Assembly: GCA_016208105.1 (NCBI GenBank)
Contig: JACQYS010000009.1
Span: 1 to 64,000, forward strand
DNA length: 64,000 nucleotides
Source of the DNA: Desulfovibrio sp.
Lineage (GTDB): Bacteria > Desulfobacterota > Desulfovibrionia > Desulfovibrionales > Desulfovibrionaceae
Direction: 5' to 3'
Shown piece after piece: positions 6,907-17,306 of the stretch (the first letter of the stretch is position 1; each line of letters opens with the position of its first letter). Under the pieces are notes generated by a model. That model did no database searches and was not told where the DNA came from. It worked only from the letters and a program-made list of their open reading frames with translations. Position numbers and translations under genes: made by a program.

Positions 6907-8805
6907 ATGGCCCGAGCAGGATGGGAGACCCTCATGCCCGTGCAGGCAAAAGCCTTGCCCTACCTGCTCACAGGCCAGGATCTCATGGTCCAGTCCCGCA
7001 CGGGCAGCGGCAAGACCGGGGCGTTTCTCATGCCCATCTTCCACCTGCTCGACAAGGAGAAGCCCCAGACCCAGGCCTTGGTTCTCTGCCCCACTCGCGA
7101 GCTGGCCAAACAAGTGGCCATGGATGCCGAGATGCTCTTTTCCGGCACGGATCTGAAAGTGGCCACGGTCTACGGCGGCGTCGGTTATGGCCAGCAGACC
7201 GACGAACTGCGCGCCGGAGCCCACCTGGTGGTGGGCACACCCGGGCGCATCCTGGACCATCTGCTGCGGCGAAACCTCACCCTGGACGGAATGCGCGTGC
7301 TGGTCTTTGACGAGGCCGACCGAATGCTCTCCATCGGATTCTACCCGGACATGAAGGAAATAAAGCGCTACCTGCCAAAGCGCCGCGTTTCCTCCTTTCT
7401 CTTCTCAGCCACCTACCCGCCCTATGTTCTTCGTCTGGCCGAAGAGTTCATGGACAATCCGAATTTCCTGTCTCTCTCGGCCAAACAGGTCCATGTGGCG
7501 GACATCCTGCACCAGTACATCGAAGTGCCGGGCATGGACAAAGACCGCTGCCTGGTGCGCCTGCTGGAAATTGAGAACCCCACCTCGGCCATTATTTTCT
7601 CCAACACCAAGGCCAACGTTCATTACATCACCGAGGTGCTCAAAGGCTTCGGCTACGATGCCGAGGAACTCTCGGCGGATCTCACACAAGCCAAGCGCGA
7701 ACAGGTCCTCATGCGCCTACGCAAGAAAAACTTGCGTTTTCTGGTGGCCACGGACGTGGCCGCACGGGGCCTGGACATTCCCGAGCTATCCCACGTGATC
7801 CAGTACGAGCCCCCGGAGGACCCGGAATCCTACGTGCACCGGGCCGGACGCACCGGACGCGCCGGGGCTTCAGGCACGGCCATCACCCTGGTGAACATCA
7901 TGGAAGAAATTGCCATAAAACGCATCGGCCAGCGTTTCACCATCGACCTGATAAAAAGGCCGGTTCCCACGGACGAGGACGTTTCAGCAGTGGTGGGCGA
8001 ACGTCTGACCGCGCTTCTGGAAGGCGAGCTGCGCAAAATGCCGCCTTTGAAAAAGGTACGGTTGCAGCGTTTTCTGCCCCTGGCTCAGGAGCTTGCCGCC
8101 ACCGAGGACGCCTCCATATTGGCCATGCTCTTGGACGAACGCTACCAGACCACCCTGTACGCCGTACCGGTGCAACCTGAAGGCGTGTCCCAGGAATCCA
8201 GAGGAGAGAGGCGGGAACGCGAGCCCCGTCGCGATCGCGAACCACGCAGGGAGCGTGAGGCATACCGGGAACGCGAGCCCCGCCGCGAACGGGAGCCTCG
8301 CATCGAATCCCGTGCCGACGAAAACGCTGGCGACGCACCCAAAGCAGACATTGCCCTGACCGGGAGCGAGATGCCCGCACAGGCCGACGCCGTGCTGGAT
8401 GCTGCTTCCGCCCCTGGCGGCGAGAACGCGGAGCAGAAGAAGCGCAAACGCCGCCGCCGTCGCAAGAAGAAGCCCGGCTCCCCGGACGCTCCCATGGCTG
8501 ACGTTGGGGTCGACGACCCGAGTGTAGTCGAAGCACAAGCGGTGCCGGCCGTCGCCCCTCCAGTTGCCAAGGCGCCTTCCCGAAAGGCAACTGCCTCGAA
8601 GGCCGCGCCCAAAGCCGCAACGAAGAAGACTGCCGAGATTGCAGCGGAAGCCAAGCCCAAGGCCAAGGCACAAACAAAAGCGGAACCTAAAGGACAAGCC
8701 AAAGTGCCGTCCAAGGCGAAACCCAAGACAAAGAGCGAACCGGCTGAGAAACCCGTGGAGCTCGAATACAAGCCGGATGAATACAAGGGCATCGAGTGGG
8801 ATTAA
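6907..8805 (+). CDS. DEAD-box RNA helicase with long basic tail
   Basis: This 632-residue ATP-dependent RNA helicase would unwind RNA in ribosome assembly, mRNA decay or cold response. All core motifs are present: TGSGKTGA, PTRELAKQ, GTPGRILD, DEADRML, SAT, ARGLDIPELSHV and HRAGRTGRAG. The C-terminal 250 residues contain arginine/glutamate repeats (REREPRR units), a patch KKRKRRRRRKKK, and a lysine-alanine-rich tail, likely low-complexity RNA-binding regions. The start given is the first ATG after the in-frame TAG at 6877; it lacks a good ribosome binding site at normal distance and loses the upstream part of the Q motif. The activity of this form is uncertain. It is probably monocistronic. 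Confidence 0.88.
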   Translation: MARAGWETLMPVQAKALPYLLTGQDLMVQSRTGSGKTGAFLMPIFHLLDKEKPQTQALVLCPTRELAKQVAMDAEMLFSGTDLKVATVYGGVGYGQQTDELRAGAHLVVGTPGRILDHLLRRNLTLDGMRVLVFDEADRMLSIGFYPDMKEIKRYLPKRRVSSFLFSATYPPYVLRLAEEFMDNPNFLSLSAKQVHVADILHQYIEVPGMDKDRCLVRLLEIENPTSAIIFSNTKANVHYITEVLKGFGYDAEELSADLTQAKREQVLMRLRKKNLRFLVATDVAARGLDIPELSHVIQYEPPEDPESYVHRAGRTGRAGASGTAITLVNIMEEIAIKRIGQRFTIDLIKRPVPTDEDVSAVVGERLTALLEGELRKMPPLKKVRLQRFLPLAQELAATEDASILAMLLDERYQTTLYAVPVQPEGVSQESRGERREREPRRDREPRREREAYREREPRREREPRIESRADENAGDAPKADIALTGSEMPAQADAVLDAASAPGGENAEQKKRKRRRRRKKKPGSPDAPMADVGVDDPSVVEAQAVPAVAPPVAKAPSRKATASKAAPKAATKKTAEIAAEAKPKAKAQTKAEPKGQAKVPSKAKPKTKSEPAEKPVELEYKPDEYKGIEWD

Positions 8806-8839
8806 GGGCAACCCCTGCGGTCTTCACCTGAACTACACC

Positions 8840-9586
8840 ATGACTGCCTGGTCCACCCGTTTCGTCTTTGTTCTGGCAACCCTCCTGGCGTTTGCCTGCG
8901 ACACCGCCTGCGCCCAGACGAACCCGGCGTCGCAGTCGAACCAGGTGCTTCTCGTCCTGACTGACGGCTGGGAGACGCGCAATGCTCAGATGCGCCTCTT
9001 TGAGAGAACACCTGGAAAAACCTGGAAGGCGGTCGGCCCACCCATACCTGTCATGCTCGGCAAGAATGGAATGGGCTGGGGGGCCGGTCTGCATAGCGAT
9101 ACTGGCCCCGGCCCTGTGAAGAGAGAAGGAGACGGCAAGGCTCCGGCTGGGATTTTCCTGCTGGGCCCGGCCTTCGGCACAGCCCCGGCCAGCAAGCGCG
9201 CGCTGAAGATCCCCTACACGCAGATGACCGCAGCATACGAGTGCGTGGACGACGCGGCCTCGCAACACTACAATCAAGTGCTGGACACCTCGACGTTGGC
9301 TTCCAAGGGATGGACCAGCTCCGAGCAGATGCGACGGCTGGACCACCAGTACGACCTTGGCGTCGTGGTGGCCCACAACGCCACGCCTCCTGTCCCGAAC
9401 GGCGGGTCCTGCATCTTCCTGCACATCTGGCGGACACCGGATTCCTACACGTCCGGATGCACGGCCATGTCCCGAGAGAACATGGAGCGCGTGGCCGCCT
9501 GGCTGGACGCAAAGAAGACACCCTTGCTGGTCCAGCTGCCCAAAGACGAACACGAGAGATTCTCCAAGGCCTACGGCTTACCCTAA
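8840..9586 (+). CDS. L,D-transpeptidase (YkuD family) domain protein
   Basis: This 248-residue exported protein has a signal peptide (FVFVLATLLAFACDTACAQ). The catalytic region is FLHIWRTPD followed by SGCTAM, the histidine and Gly-Cys signature of L,D-transpeptidases. Such enzymes form 3-3 peptidoglycan crosslinks or attach proteins to peptidoglycan in the periplasm. A variant of the family with a KAPAGIF motif and long inserts fits this sequence. It follows the helicase by 34 bases in the same direction. The ATG at 8840 is favoured because the signal peptide starts there. Confidence 0.8.
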   Translation: MTAWSTRFVFVLATLLAFACDTACAQTNPASQSNQVLLVLTDGWETRNAQMRLFERTPGKTWKAVGPPIPVMLGKNGMGWGAGLHSDTGPGPVKREGDGKAPAGIFLLGPAFGTAPASKRALKIPYTQMTAAYECVDDAASQHYNQVLDTSTLASKGWTSSEQMRRLDHQYDLGVVVAHNATPPVPNGGSCIFLHIWRTPDSYTSGCTAMSRENMERVAAWLDAKKTPLLVQLPKDEHERFSKAYGLP

Positions 9587-9624
9587 ACCATCGTCCCATA
9601 CTCCCCGCGAAGCTACATGGGATT

Positions 9625-9657
9625 CCAAAGGGCAAAGCCCTTTGGCCGCCGGAGGCC
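9625..9657. repeat. Tandem intergenic hairpins
   Basis: CCAAAGGGC, AAA, GCCCTTTGG form a perfect nine-pair hairpin, and GGCC...GGCC directly after it can form a second one. There is no T-run, so it is not a classical terminator. It may be a repetitive extragenic element or an mRNA 3' stabiliser. Confidence 0.5.
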
Positions 9658-9682
9658 TTCCTCCACCTCTCCTGACGCGAAC

Positions 9683-9716
9683 CAAAGAAAAAGCCCCGAC
9701 TGATCCCAGCCGGGGC
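9683..9716 (-). terminator. Rho-independent terminator of the oxidase-like operon
   Basis: On the minus strand GCCCCGGCTG, ATCC-type loop and CAGTCGGGGC pair with one mismatch, followed by TTTTTCTTT. It stands 35 bases after the end of the fused cytochrome gene. Confidence 0.85.
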
Positions 9717-9750
9717 CTTGCTCTGTCGCGACGAAACAACCCGCGTAAGC

Positions 9751-12288
9751 CTACTCCACCCCCATTCCCGGATGGTGCGCGGCCGAATCCATATCGATGG
9801 TGTGGCAGGCCCTGCAGTTCTTGGCGCCACCCAGGGCCCTGGCCTTGTGCTGGTACTGAAGGGGCTGGAGGTTGTCCCGGTCCTTCCCGTAGGGATTGTC
9901 CGCCGGGTACACCGCATGAACCGAGCCGTGGCAGGAAGCGCAGGTCAGCGAGTCCATGTCGTCCCGTTTTGCTTTGAAAAGTTCCCCCGCCCCGGACGTC
10001 CAGCTGCCATATGCCCGGTCGTTCACGGGAGACTTGTAGCCCACATGGCAGGTGACGCACTTGGGCTCGTTCACCCAGGGTGCGCGGGGCACGGGAGCAG
10101 CGTCGCGCTGCTTGATCAGCGCAAGTAAAGGCTTGGCCGCCTTGACCCCTTTCTGCTCCTCGCGCGTGAGCAGGGAAAGGGCGTGATCCTCCAAGGGGCC
10201 GTGGCAGTTGGTGCAGTCGAGCCCAGAAGCGGCGTGAGGATCGCGCAAGGCGCGGGTCGCTCCCTTGGGGGCCGTGGGGTGGCACATGTCGCACGCGTCC
10301 GCCCCGCGCCCGGCCAGATACACGGCATGCAGCCCGTGCACTGCGGCGGACAGGTTGAGCGAACGGTTGGCGCCCGTGGCCTGGTTGTCGTGGCAGGAGC
10401 GGCAGTCCACCTTGCCGGCGTCCTTGGCCAGGCTGGTGAGGCTCAGGCGGTCGTGGGCCTTGAGCACGTCCTGGGCCGTTGCCGGGGCAACGCCCGCCAC
10501 TTTGTGGGTCCACTGGCCTCCATGACAGTTCTTGCAGCCAAGCTCCGTGGACACGGGCAGCACGGCCTTGGTTTCCGCCAGGAGCTTGCCCGACGCGTCA
10601 AAGGCCTGGACCACGGCCACTGGATAGGGATTGAACCCCGACGGGGTCTGAGTGTCTGGTTGACCGGATGCCTGCTCCTTGGCCTGATCTCCTTGTGTGT
10701 ATGGCGACACCGGGACCACGTCGGCCCGGAAGGCCCTACCCGAAGCTTTGAGACTTCCTCCGGCCTGACCTTCGACCGAGTAGACCACGGTGACGCCTTC
10801 GGTGACCAGCTGGGGCGAAGGTCCGCGCCGGATGAGGTGCGCGGTCAGCCCCTGGGCTCCGATATTGAGCGACCACTGCCCCTTGGTGTCGAAAAGCATG
10901 TTGATGCCTTTGTCCGCCACCGCGGTGAGCACATAGGGCGCGGCATCTTCGAAGGCTGGCACTAAGTCCAGCGTCCGGTCAATGGCAACGGAAGACGGCG
11001 GTCTGGTCCCGTGCAGCCCTTCGGTGAGGTATGCGGCCAGAGCCTTTTTCTCCTCAGCGGTTCCCAGGAAGGGCGGCATGTACTTTCCTATCTTGCCCAG
11101 GCCGGTGAGCAGGGCCTCCATGCCAGAGGTGGAATACTTGGCTGAGCGGGGCAGAATATCCAGCATGGGGCCCCCGGTGCTGTGGCAACTGGAGCACTCC
11201 AGGTAGAAGAGCTCTCGGCCAGCCTCCAGGCTGTTCTCGGTTGTCACGGTCTTCACCCGGCTCCATTTGGCCGAAGCCAGCATGCCGTTCTGGTTTATGT
11301 CCTTGGCCCTTAAGACCGGGATGCCGTTGGAATAGATGTGGCCGGTTATGAGATACGGCCTGCGTGCGGCCTCGCGCATGTACTCGAATGAACCCAGAAA
11401 AAGAAACGACGCGGCCAGGGTGAACACGGCCAGAATTCTGGCCAAAGTCCGTGGCAGGCCGCCGGCCAAGAGCGCTCCCCCGGCCACCACGGCCGGCACC
11501 GCCCACCAGAACACGCGCATTCCCAGGGCCACTTCAGGAGAGCGGCCCAGGGCCAAGGCCTGCTGTTCCGGGGAGAGCACGGATATGTGCCACCACCCGG
11601 CCGCCACCACCAGGGGCACGGGCAACGCGGCCCACAGGGAGCAGAATCGGGACAGACGCTTGCGCATGGTCTCGTCTTCCACCCCCTGTGCGGTCATGAG
11701 CCCGAACACTCCGGCCAGCACCGCCGCCACTCCTGTGCGCAGCACAAGCCCCGGGAAGTAGGTCTGGTTGAAGAAACCGTCCCAGAAGCGATGCGTTTCC
11801 AGCCATTCGCCAGGAGTGAGCATGAAGGAAATGAAGCCCTGTACCACCGCCAGGGAACCGTAGGCAAAGGCGAAATACATCCAGGCCAGGATGAGCCTGC
11901 GTTTGGACTTCTCCGCCTCGAAAGAGCGCATGTAGGTAATAAGGGTGACAATCTCGGCCAGAAAGAAGGTCCACTCCGTGGCCCAGCCCAGCACGAAAGC
12001 ATGAATGAGCGTCGAGGTGGCGCCGGGAGCGGTGATGGAGATTGAAAACCAGATCCCAACGCCTGTAAGCCCACCCACCACCATGGTGAATACCAGGAAG
12101 AACTTGGCGTACCTACGGAGATAGTCCTTGAGGGAAACCAGACCCAGACGCTGCACCCTGGTTTCCATCACCGCGATGAACAGACCACCACCTACTGCGA
12201 AATGAGCGATAAACACATGGATGGTCGCAACCAGGGCGATCAGCAGGCCGCCGCCCCAGAAGTCCCAATGCAGAACGGGATATTCCAT
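9751..12288 (-). CDS. CydA-like membrane subunit fused to an octahaem cytochrome c region
   Basis: The first 310 residues of this 845-residue protein form about eight membrane segments resembling the cytochrome bd subunit CydA, with conserved-looking histidines (IHVFIAHFAVGGG, His24 and His29), a glutamate in GWATEWTFFLAE, and His234 in GWWHIS. The usual quinol-loop GRQPW motif was not found. A class I cytochrome c unit follows (Cys365-His369, likely axial Met in GKYMPPF). After a linker come seven more CXXCH sites at 585, 629, 666, 692, 744, 783 and 825. Eight c-type haems are therefore predicted, on the outer side of the membrane. It probably belongs to the OR-C-like branch of the bd superfamily and could take electrons from periplasmic cytochromes c to reduce oxygen, or run another way. 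The partner subunit gene lies four bases upstream. Confidence 0.82.
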   Translation of the reverse strand: MEYPVLHWDFWGGGLLIALVATIHVFIAHFAVGGGLFIAVMETRVQRLGLVSLKDYLRRYAKFFLVFTMVVGGLTGVGIWFSISITAPGATSTLIHAFVLGWATEWTFFLAEIVTLITYMRSFEAEKSKRRLILAWMYFAFAYGSLAVVQGFISFMLTPGEWLETHRFWDGFFNQTYFPGLVLRTGVAAVLAGVFGLMTAQGVEDETMRKRLSRFCSLWAALPVPLVVAAGWWHISVLSPEQQALALGRSPEVALGMRVFWWAVPAVVAGGALLAGGLPRTLARILAVFTLAASFLFLGSFEYMREAARRPYLITGHIYSNGIPVLRAKDINQNGMLASAKWSRVKTVTTENSLEAGRELFYLECSSCHSTGGPMLDILPRSAKYSTSGMEALLTGLGKIGKYMPPFLGTAEEKKALAAYLTEGLHGTRPPSSVAIDRTLDLVPAFEDAAPYVLTAVADKGINMLFDTKGQWSLNIGAQGLTAHLIRRGPSPQLVTEGVTVVYSVEGQAGGSLKASGRAFRADVVPVSPYTQGDQAKEQASGQPDTQTPSGFNPYPVAVVQAFDASGKLLAETKAVLPVSTELGCKNCHGGQWTHKVAGVAPATAQDVLKAHDRLSLTSLAKDAGKVDCRSCHDNQATGANRSLNLSAAVHGLHAVYLAGRGADACDMCHPTAPKGATRALRDPHAASGLDCTNCHGPLEDHALSLLTREEQKGVKAAKPLLALIKQRDAAPVPRAPWVNEPKCVTCHVGYKSPVNDRAYGSWTSGAGELFKAKRDDMDSLTCASCHGSVHAVYPADNPYGKDRDNLQPLQYQHKARALGGAKNCRACHTIDMDSAAHHPGMGVE

Positions 12289-12291
12289 GGC

Positions 12292-13347
12292 TTAGGCTCC
12301 CTTGGGGTCAATTTTGGGATGTCTTGCGGCCCAGATCACCACGCACAGGCTCAACGCGAAGCAGCCGAAGAACATGGCGGTGGTGGACGGTTCCGGAGTG
12401 ACCGGCAGGCTTTCGGGGCTGAAATACGACGCCAGATACAGTTGGCGCAGCACCCCGCGCATGGCAATCATAAGCCCCACCGTGAGGACAGCCGATCCGG
12501 CGGCAGGCATGAGTTTGCCTTTGAAAGAAAAGGCGATGGACGCCCCCGTGCCTGCCAGCCCTGCCATGAGAAGCGCCGTGGCAGCGTGGTCGCCGCCCAT
12601 GAAGGCCAGCATGACCGGCCTGGGCAGGCTCATGAGCCACCAGACCCCACCCAGAGACTGGGCCAGGGTGGCCCATCCGAACCAGCTAAGTCCTTCGGCC
12701 GTCAGGTTCGCCCCCTGAGGGTCGTGCTGTTTGGCTCGTTTATACCCAAGCATGGCAACCGCCAGCCCGCCCATGGCCACGGACGCAGTCACGTAGTGCA
12801 GCCAGCGAGGGATGAGGGTGGGGTCGCCCCAGGCGGTGAGCGTACCGGAAGGATTGTCGAAAAAGCCGCTCCAGAGGTCCGGGCGAATCAGCAACACCGC
12901 GTTGTGAGTCTGCACCAATGACGCGTAGAGCATGAGGAGGCTCATGAGGCCCCAAATGATGGTTCCGGGACGCTTGTTTCCATGCAGAGCGTACTTCTGG
13001 CGGTATGCAAGGCCGTAGGCGGCCATGACAGCCAGCACCAGGCAAAACCAATACACGGCCATGAGCGTGGAACTAACGTAGAGGAACTGCCCGTAGAGTA
13101 CCTGCACGAACAGAAGCGGGGCCACGCCGATGTTCACTGTAAGCGCCGTCATGTTGGGCACCAGCGCGGCCTGCTGCGAAAGCGCCTGCCCTCCGGACAG
13201 GGAGCGGACAAAGCCAAGCAGGGTGAGCCCCAGCATGGCGTTCATGAACAGTACGTGGACGGTGAAGGTCAGGTCGAGAAGGCCACGAAACAGCCACGGC
13301 GCGGCGGGTATGGCGTCCGCCGCTGGGATCAAAGCGTTTGGTTCCAT
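12292..13347 (-). CDS. Second membrane subunit of the cytochrome bd-superfamily complex
   Basis: This 351-residue integral membrane protein has about nine hydrophobic helices. Its N-terminal pattern (LDLTFTVHVLFMNAMLGLTLLGF) mirrors the CydA-like partner and suggests a CydA-related (CydA-prime-like) rather than classical CydB subunit. Histidines in membrane segments (VHVLFMN, RWLHYVTA, GGDHAATA) could ligate haem b. The ATG at 13347 follows AGAGGG; a TTG six codons earlier is less likely. The stop is four bases before the fused cytochrome gene, so the two make one transcription unit. No small CydX or maturation genes lie next to them. Confidence 0.75.
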   Translation of the reverse strand: MEPNALIPAADAIPAAPWLFRGLLDLTFTVHVLFMNAMLGLTLLGFVRSLSGGQALSQQAALVPNMTALTVNIGVAPLLFVQVLYGQFLYVSSTLMAVYWFCLVLAVMAAYGLAYRQKYALHGNKRPGTIIWGLMSLLMLYASLVQTHNAVLLIRPDLWSGFFDNPSGTLTAWGDPTLIPRWLHYVTASVAMGGLAVAMLGYKRAKQHDPQGANLTAEGLSWFGWATLAQSLGGVWWLMSLPRPVMLAFMGGDHAATALLMAGLAGTGASIAFSFKGKLMPAAGSAVLTVGLMIAMRGVLRQLYLASYFSPESLPVTPEPSTTAMFFGCFALSLCVVIWAARHPKIDPKGA

Positions 13348-13533
13348 GATTTCATCCCTCTTCAATTTTCACCAATGCGGCAGAAGTAGCCGAGAGAGCC
13401 CCGAACCGGACCTGACCGTTTCTTTGCAATGAGTGACTAGGCTATCACCTTTTCAAGTCCGCGAAAATAGGCTAGTAATGGTAGACTATACTTCCATGCA
13501 AAATGTCCCGGCGCTTCGCGCCCGAGGAATGAA

Positions 13534-14331
13534 ATGGCCCTTCTGCTTTTCGACATCGGCAACACCAACATCAAGATAGGCATCCACGGCAAGCAGTCCG
13601 GCCTGTCCTCCTATGTGTTGCCCACACCGCGCTCCAGCACGGCCGACCAGTTGGGCATGGACCTGGCCGCCCTGCTCGCCAGGGAGGGCCTCGACCCTGG
13701 CCAGCTTTATGACATCCTGGCCGTAAGCGTGGTGCCGCCGGTGAATCCCATGCTGCGCCAGGCCTGCAACCGCTTCCTGGGCCAGCCTCCGAGCTTCGTT
13801 CCCGAAGACATCCCCGTGCCCCTGGAAAACCTTTACGAACGCCCCGAGCAGGTGGGCGCGGACCGGCTGGTGGCCGCATACGCGGCCAGGCACGCGGCCA
13901 CCTCCCACTGTGTGGTGAGCGTGGACTTCGGCACGGCCACAACGTTCGATGTGGTGCGCGGCACCAGCTACCTGGGCGGGCTCATCTGCCCCGGCGTGCT
14001 TTCCTCGGCCAGGGCCTTGGCCCAGGACACAGCCAAGCTCCCGCAGATCGACCTTGAACCTGAGTCCCTGAAGCTCTCCATCGGGCGGTCTACCGTGGAA
14101 AGCTTGAACCAGGGGCTGTTGTTCGGATTCGCATCTCTCGTGGAAGGAATCCTTGACCGGCTGGAGAATCACCTGGGAGAGCCCATCACCGTGGTGGCCA
14201 CGGGCGGTTTCGCCCCGCAATTGGCACGTGTTTGCCCGGCAATCGCAAACGTCAGGCCCGAACTTCTTCTCGAAGGCCTGCGTCTTGTGTATGAAGGTGC
14301 AGCGGCGCGTAAACCTCGCCGCCCATCATAA
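13534..14331 (+). CDS. coaX: Type III pantothenate kinase
   Basis: CoaX phosphorylates pantothenate with ATP in the first step of coenzyme A synthesis and, in the type III family, needs a monovalent cation and is not inhibited by CoA. The 265-residue sequence has the phosphate-binding start LLLFDIGNTNIKIGI, the pantothenate-site ERPEQVGADRLVAAYAAR, and the motif VDFGTATTFDVV. It lies divergent from the oxidase-like operon and 32 bases before eno, so the two are probably cotranscribed. The ATG at 13534 has CGAGGA upstream. Confidence 0.95.
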   Translation: MALLLFDIGNTNIKIGIHGKQSGLSSYVLPTPRSSTADQLGMDLAALLAREGLDPGQLYDILAVSVVPPVNPMLRQACNRFLGQPPSFVPEDIPVPLENLYERPEQVGADRLVAAYAARHAATSHCVVSVDFGTATTFDVVRGTSYLGGLICPGVLSSARALAQDTAKLPQIDLEPESLKLSIGRSTVESLNQGLLFGFASLVEGILDRLENHLGEPITVVATGGFAPQLARVCPAIANVRPELLLEGLRLVYEGAAARKPRRPS

Positions 14332-14351
14332 TCCAAAACGAACATCCTTAA

Positions 14352-15662
<1,311 letters not shown>

Positions 15663-15731
15663 TCCCGACACCCGCCCCTTCCCGCTTTCGGCCCGCGACA
15701 GCCGATGCGGGAAGCCACGGCAGTGTTTTCC

Positions 15732-15755
15732 AGGGGGAGCTTCGGCTCCCCCTTT
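15732..15755 (+). terminator. Rho-independent terminator after eno
   Basis: AGGGGGAGC, a TTCG tetraloop and GCTCCCCCT form a perfect nine-pair stem, followed by a short TTT run. Confidence 0.85.
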
Positions 15756-15890
15756 GCATTCCAAGACAACCAAACTGACAATATTTGCCTATGCATCTGA
15801 TCAGGAACAATTACAACACCATACACGAACTATATCTTGTACAAACCTTTCCTTTCTGTTAATTCTCAATAAAATTATAGGGATTTTTAT

Positions 15891-16988
15891 ATGGGCAGCG
15901 GAGCGTCATCCTCCCACCGCATTCTCGTTGCCGACGATGAGATATTGAATCTCCGAGTTCTGGCGGCTTTTCTTCGCGATTTTGGCTATGAACCGGTGCT
16001 CGTCCAGTCAGGAGCCAAGGTGTTCGAAGTACTCGACGAAAGCATCGACTTGGTCCTGCTCGACGTCCTCATGCCCGCAATGGACGGATTCGATGTCCTG
16101 CGGCGTATACGCCTTACGCCGTCCTTCAAGGATCTGCCTGTCATCATGGTCACGGCGTTGAGCGGACGCGAGGAGCGCCTGGCCGCTGTGGAAGCCGGTG
16201 CCAGCGATTTCATAGCCAAACCCATCGACAAGACGGAACTCAGAGTGCGCATGGAGTCGCTCCTGCGCGTGAAACAGTCCCAGGACGAACTCAAGCTCTA
16301 CCAGGCCAAGCTTGAGGAAATGGTGGACGAACGCACCCAGGCCCTGCGTCTGGCCCTGGAAAACCTCCAGCAGATGCAGCTGTCCATTCAATCCTCCCAG
16401 CGCGAAACCATCTTTCGTCTGTCCGCCGCTGCGGAGCACAAGGACAGCAACACCGCCAGCCACATACGGCGCATGAGCGAGTATTCGGCCCTGCTGGCAG
16501 CGAAGCTTGGTCTTCCCGAGTACGACGTGGAAGTACTCCGCCAGGCGAGCCCCATGCACGACGTCGGCAAGATGGGAATACCGGATTCGATTCTCTTAAA
16601 ACCCGGCAAGCTCACCCCCATGGAATGGGCAGTTATGAAGGGGCATTGCGCCATAGGCCGGGATATTCTCAAAGACTCCGACTCGGAGCTTCTGCAGGTG
16701 GCCCAGGTAATCGCCTACTCCCACCATGAACGCTTCGACGGGACCGGTTACCCTGAAGGACTCTCAGGGAAAGAGATCCCCTTGTTCGGACGCATTTGCG
16801 CCGTGGCCGACGTGTTCGACGCCCTGACCACGCCCAGGCCCTACAAAAAAGCCTACTCGAACAAGAAAGCGATCGGCATCATGCGTGAAGAACAGGCTCG
16901 CGGACCCCATTTCGACCCTGAAATTTTCGCTCTTTTTCTGGACAATCATGAAGAGTTCCTGAATATACAAAGGAAATTCCAAGACTAG
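15891..16988 (+). CDS. Response regulator with HD-GYP phosphodiesterase domain
   Basis: This 365-residue RpfG-like protein has an intact receiver domain (residues about 10-125, acidic DD at 15-16, phosphoacceptor Asp58 in LLDVLMP, Lys110), a short coiled linker, and an HD-GYP domain (about 175-350). The HD pair is His223-Asp224 in HDVGKMGIPD, and GTGYPEG carries the GYP signature. It is expected to hydrolyse cyclic-di-GMP when activated by a sensor kinase. No kinase gene is adjacent. The AT-rich leader has AGGGAT as ribosome binding site. Because both exopolysaccharide systems in this window are c-di-GMP dependent, it may oppose them, but there is no operon link. Confidence 0.92.
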   Translation: MGSGASSSHRILVADDEILNLRVLAAFLRDFGYEPVLVQSGAKVFEVLDESIDLVLLDVLMPAMDGFDVLRRIRLTPSFKDLPVIMVTALSGREERLAAVEAGASDFIAKPIDKTELRVRMESLLRVKQSQDELKLYQAKLEEMVDERTQALRLALENLQQMQLSIQSSQRETIFRLSAAAEHKDSNTASHIRRMSEYSALLAAKLGLPEYDVEVLRQASPMHDVGKMGIPDSILLKPGKLTPMEWAVMKGHCAIGRDILKDSDSELLQVAQVIAYSHHERFDGTGYPEGLSGKEIPLFGRICAVADVFDALTTPRPYKKAYSNKKAIGIMREEQARGPHFDPEIFALFLDNHEEFLNIQRKFQD

Positions 16989-17012
16989 CGTACTACGTAA
17001 GGAGGAGTTTCC

Positions 17013-17252
17013 ATGGCCAAGGAAAACGTTCGCAAGGTGTTGGGGGTTACCGCCGCAGTGTTCGCCCAGCTTGGGCAGATTTCCAAGGAGGAAGCCTTGG
17101 AGATGAGCGGGCTCGACGCACAAGCCTTCGAAGAAGCCGCGAACCGGGCAAAAAAGGCCGAGGAAGAACTCAAAGCCGGAAAGAAAGAAGCCAGCTTCTA
17201 CGACATCGTCTCCAAGGCCACGGCCGAGTATATGGACGGCATCCGCAAATAG
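17013..17252 (+). CDS. Small conserved-looking protein, function unknown
   Basis: This 79-residue protein is soluble and rich in alanine, glutamate and lysine, with a predicted helical hairpin (EEALEMSGLDAQAFEEAANRA). It has a perfect AAGGAGGAG ribosome binding site and stands 24 bases after the HD-GYP gene, so it may be cotranscribed. No known family is recognised. Confidence 0.7.
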   Translation: MAKENVRKVLGVTAAVFAQLGQISKEEALEMSGLDAQAFEEAANRAKKAEEELKAGKKEASFYDIVSKATAEYMDGIRK

Positions 17253-17306
17253 CCCACGTTCCCGGGGGGGACTCCCTTGCTGGCGTCCCCCTCCCCAAGG
17301 TTCACC

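Noticed and set aside
9625-9657. GGGCAAAGCCC stretch as part of a GEMM riboswitch
   Set aside because: The surrounding bases form two simple hairpins and lack the other conserved riboswitch positions; no gene follows in the plus direction.
17263-17295. GC-rich hairpin (GGGGGGAC with GTCCCCC) between the 79-residue gene and the transporter
   Set aside because: No T-run follows and the pairing is mainly due to G and C runs; it also reaches the ribosome binding region of the transporter gene.
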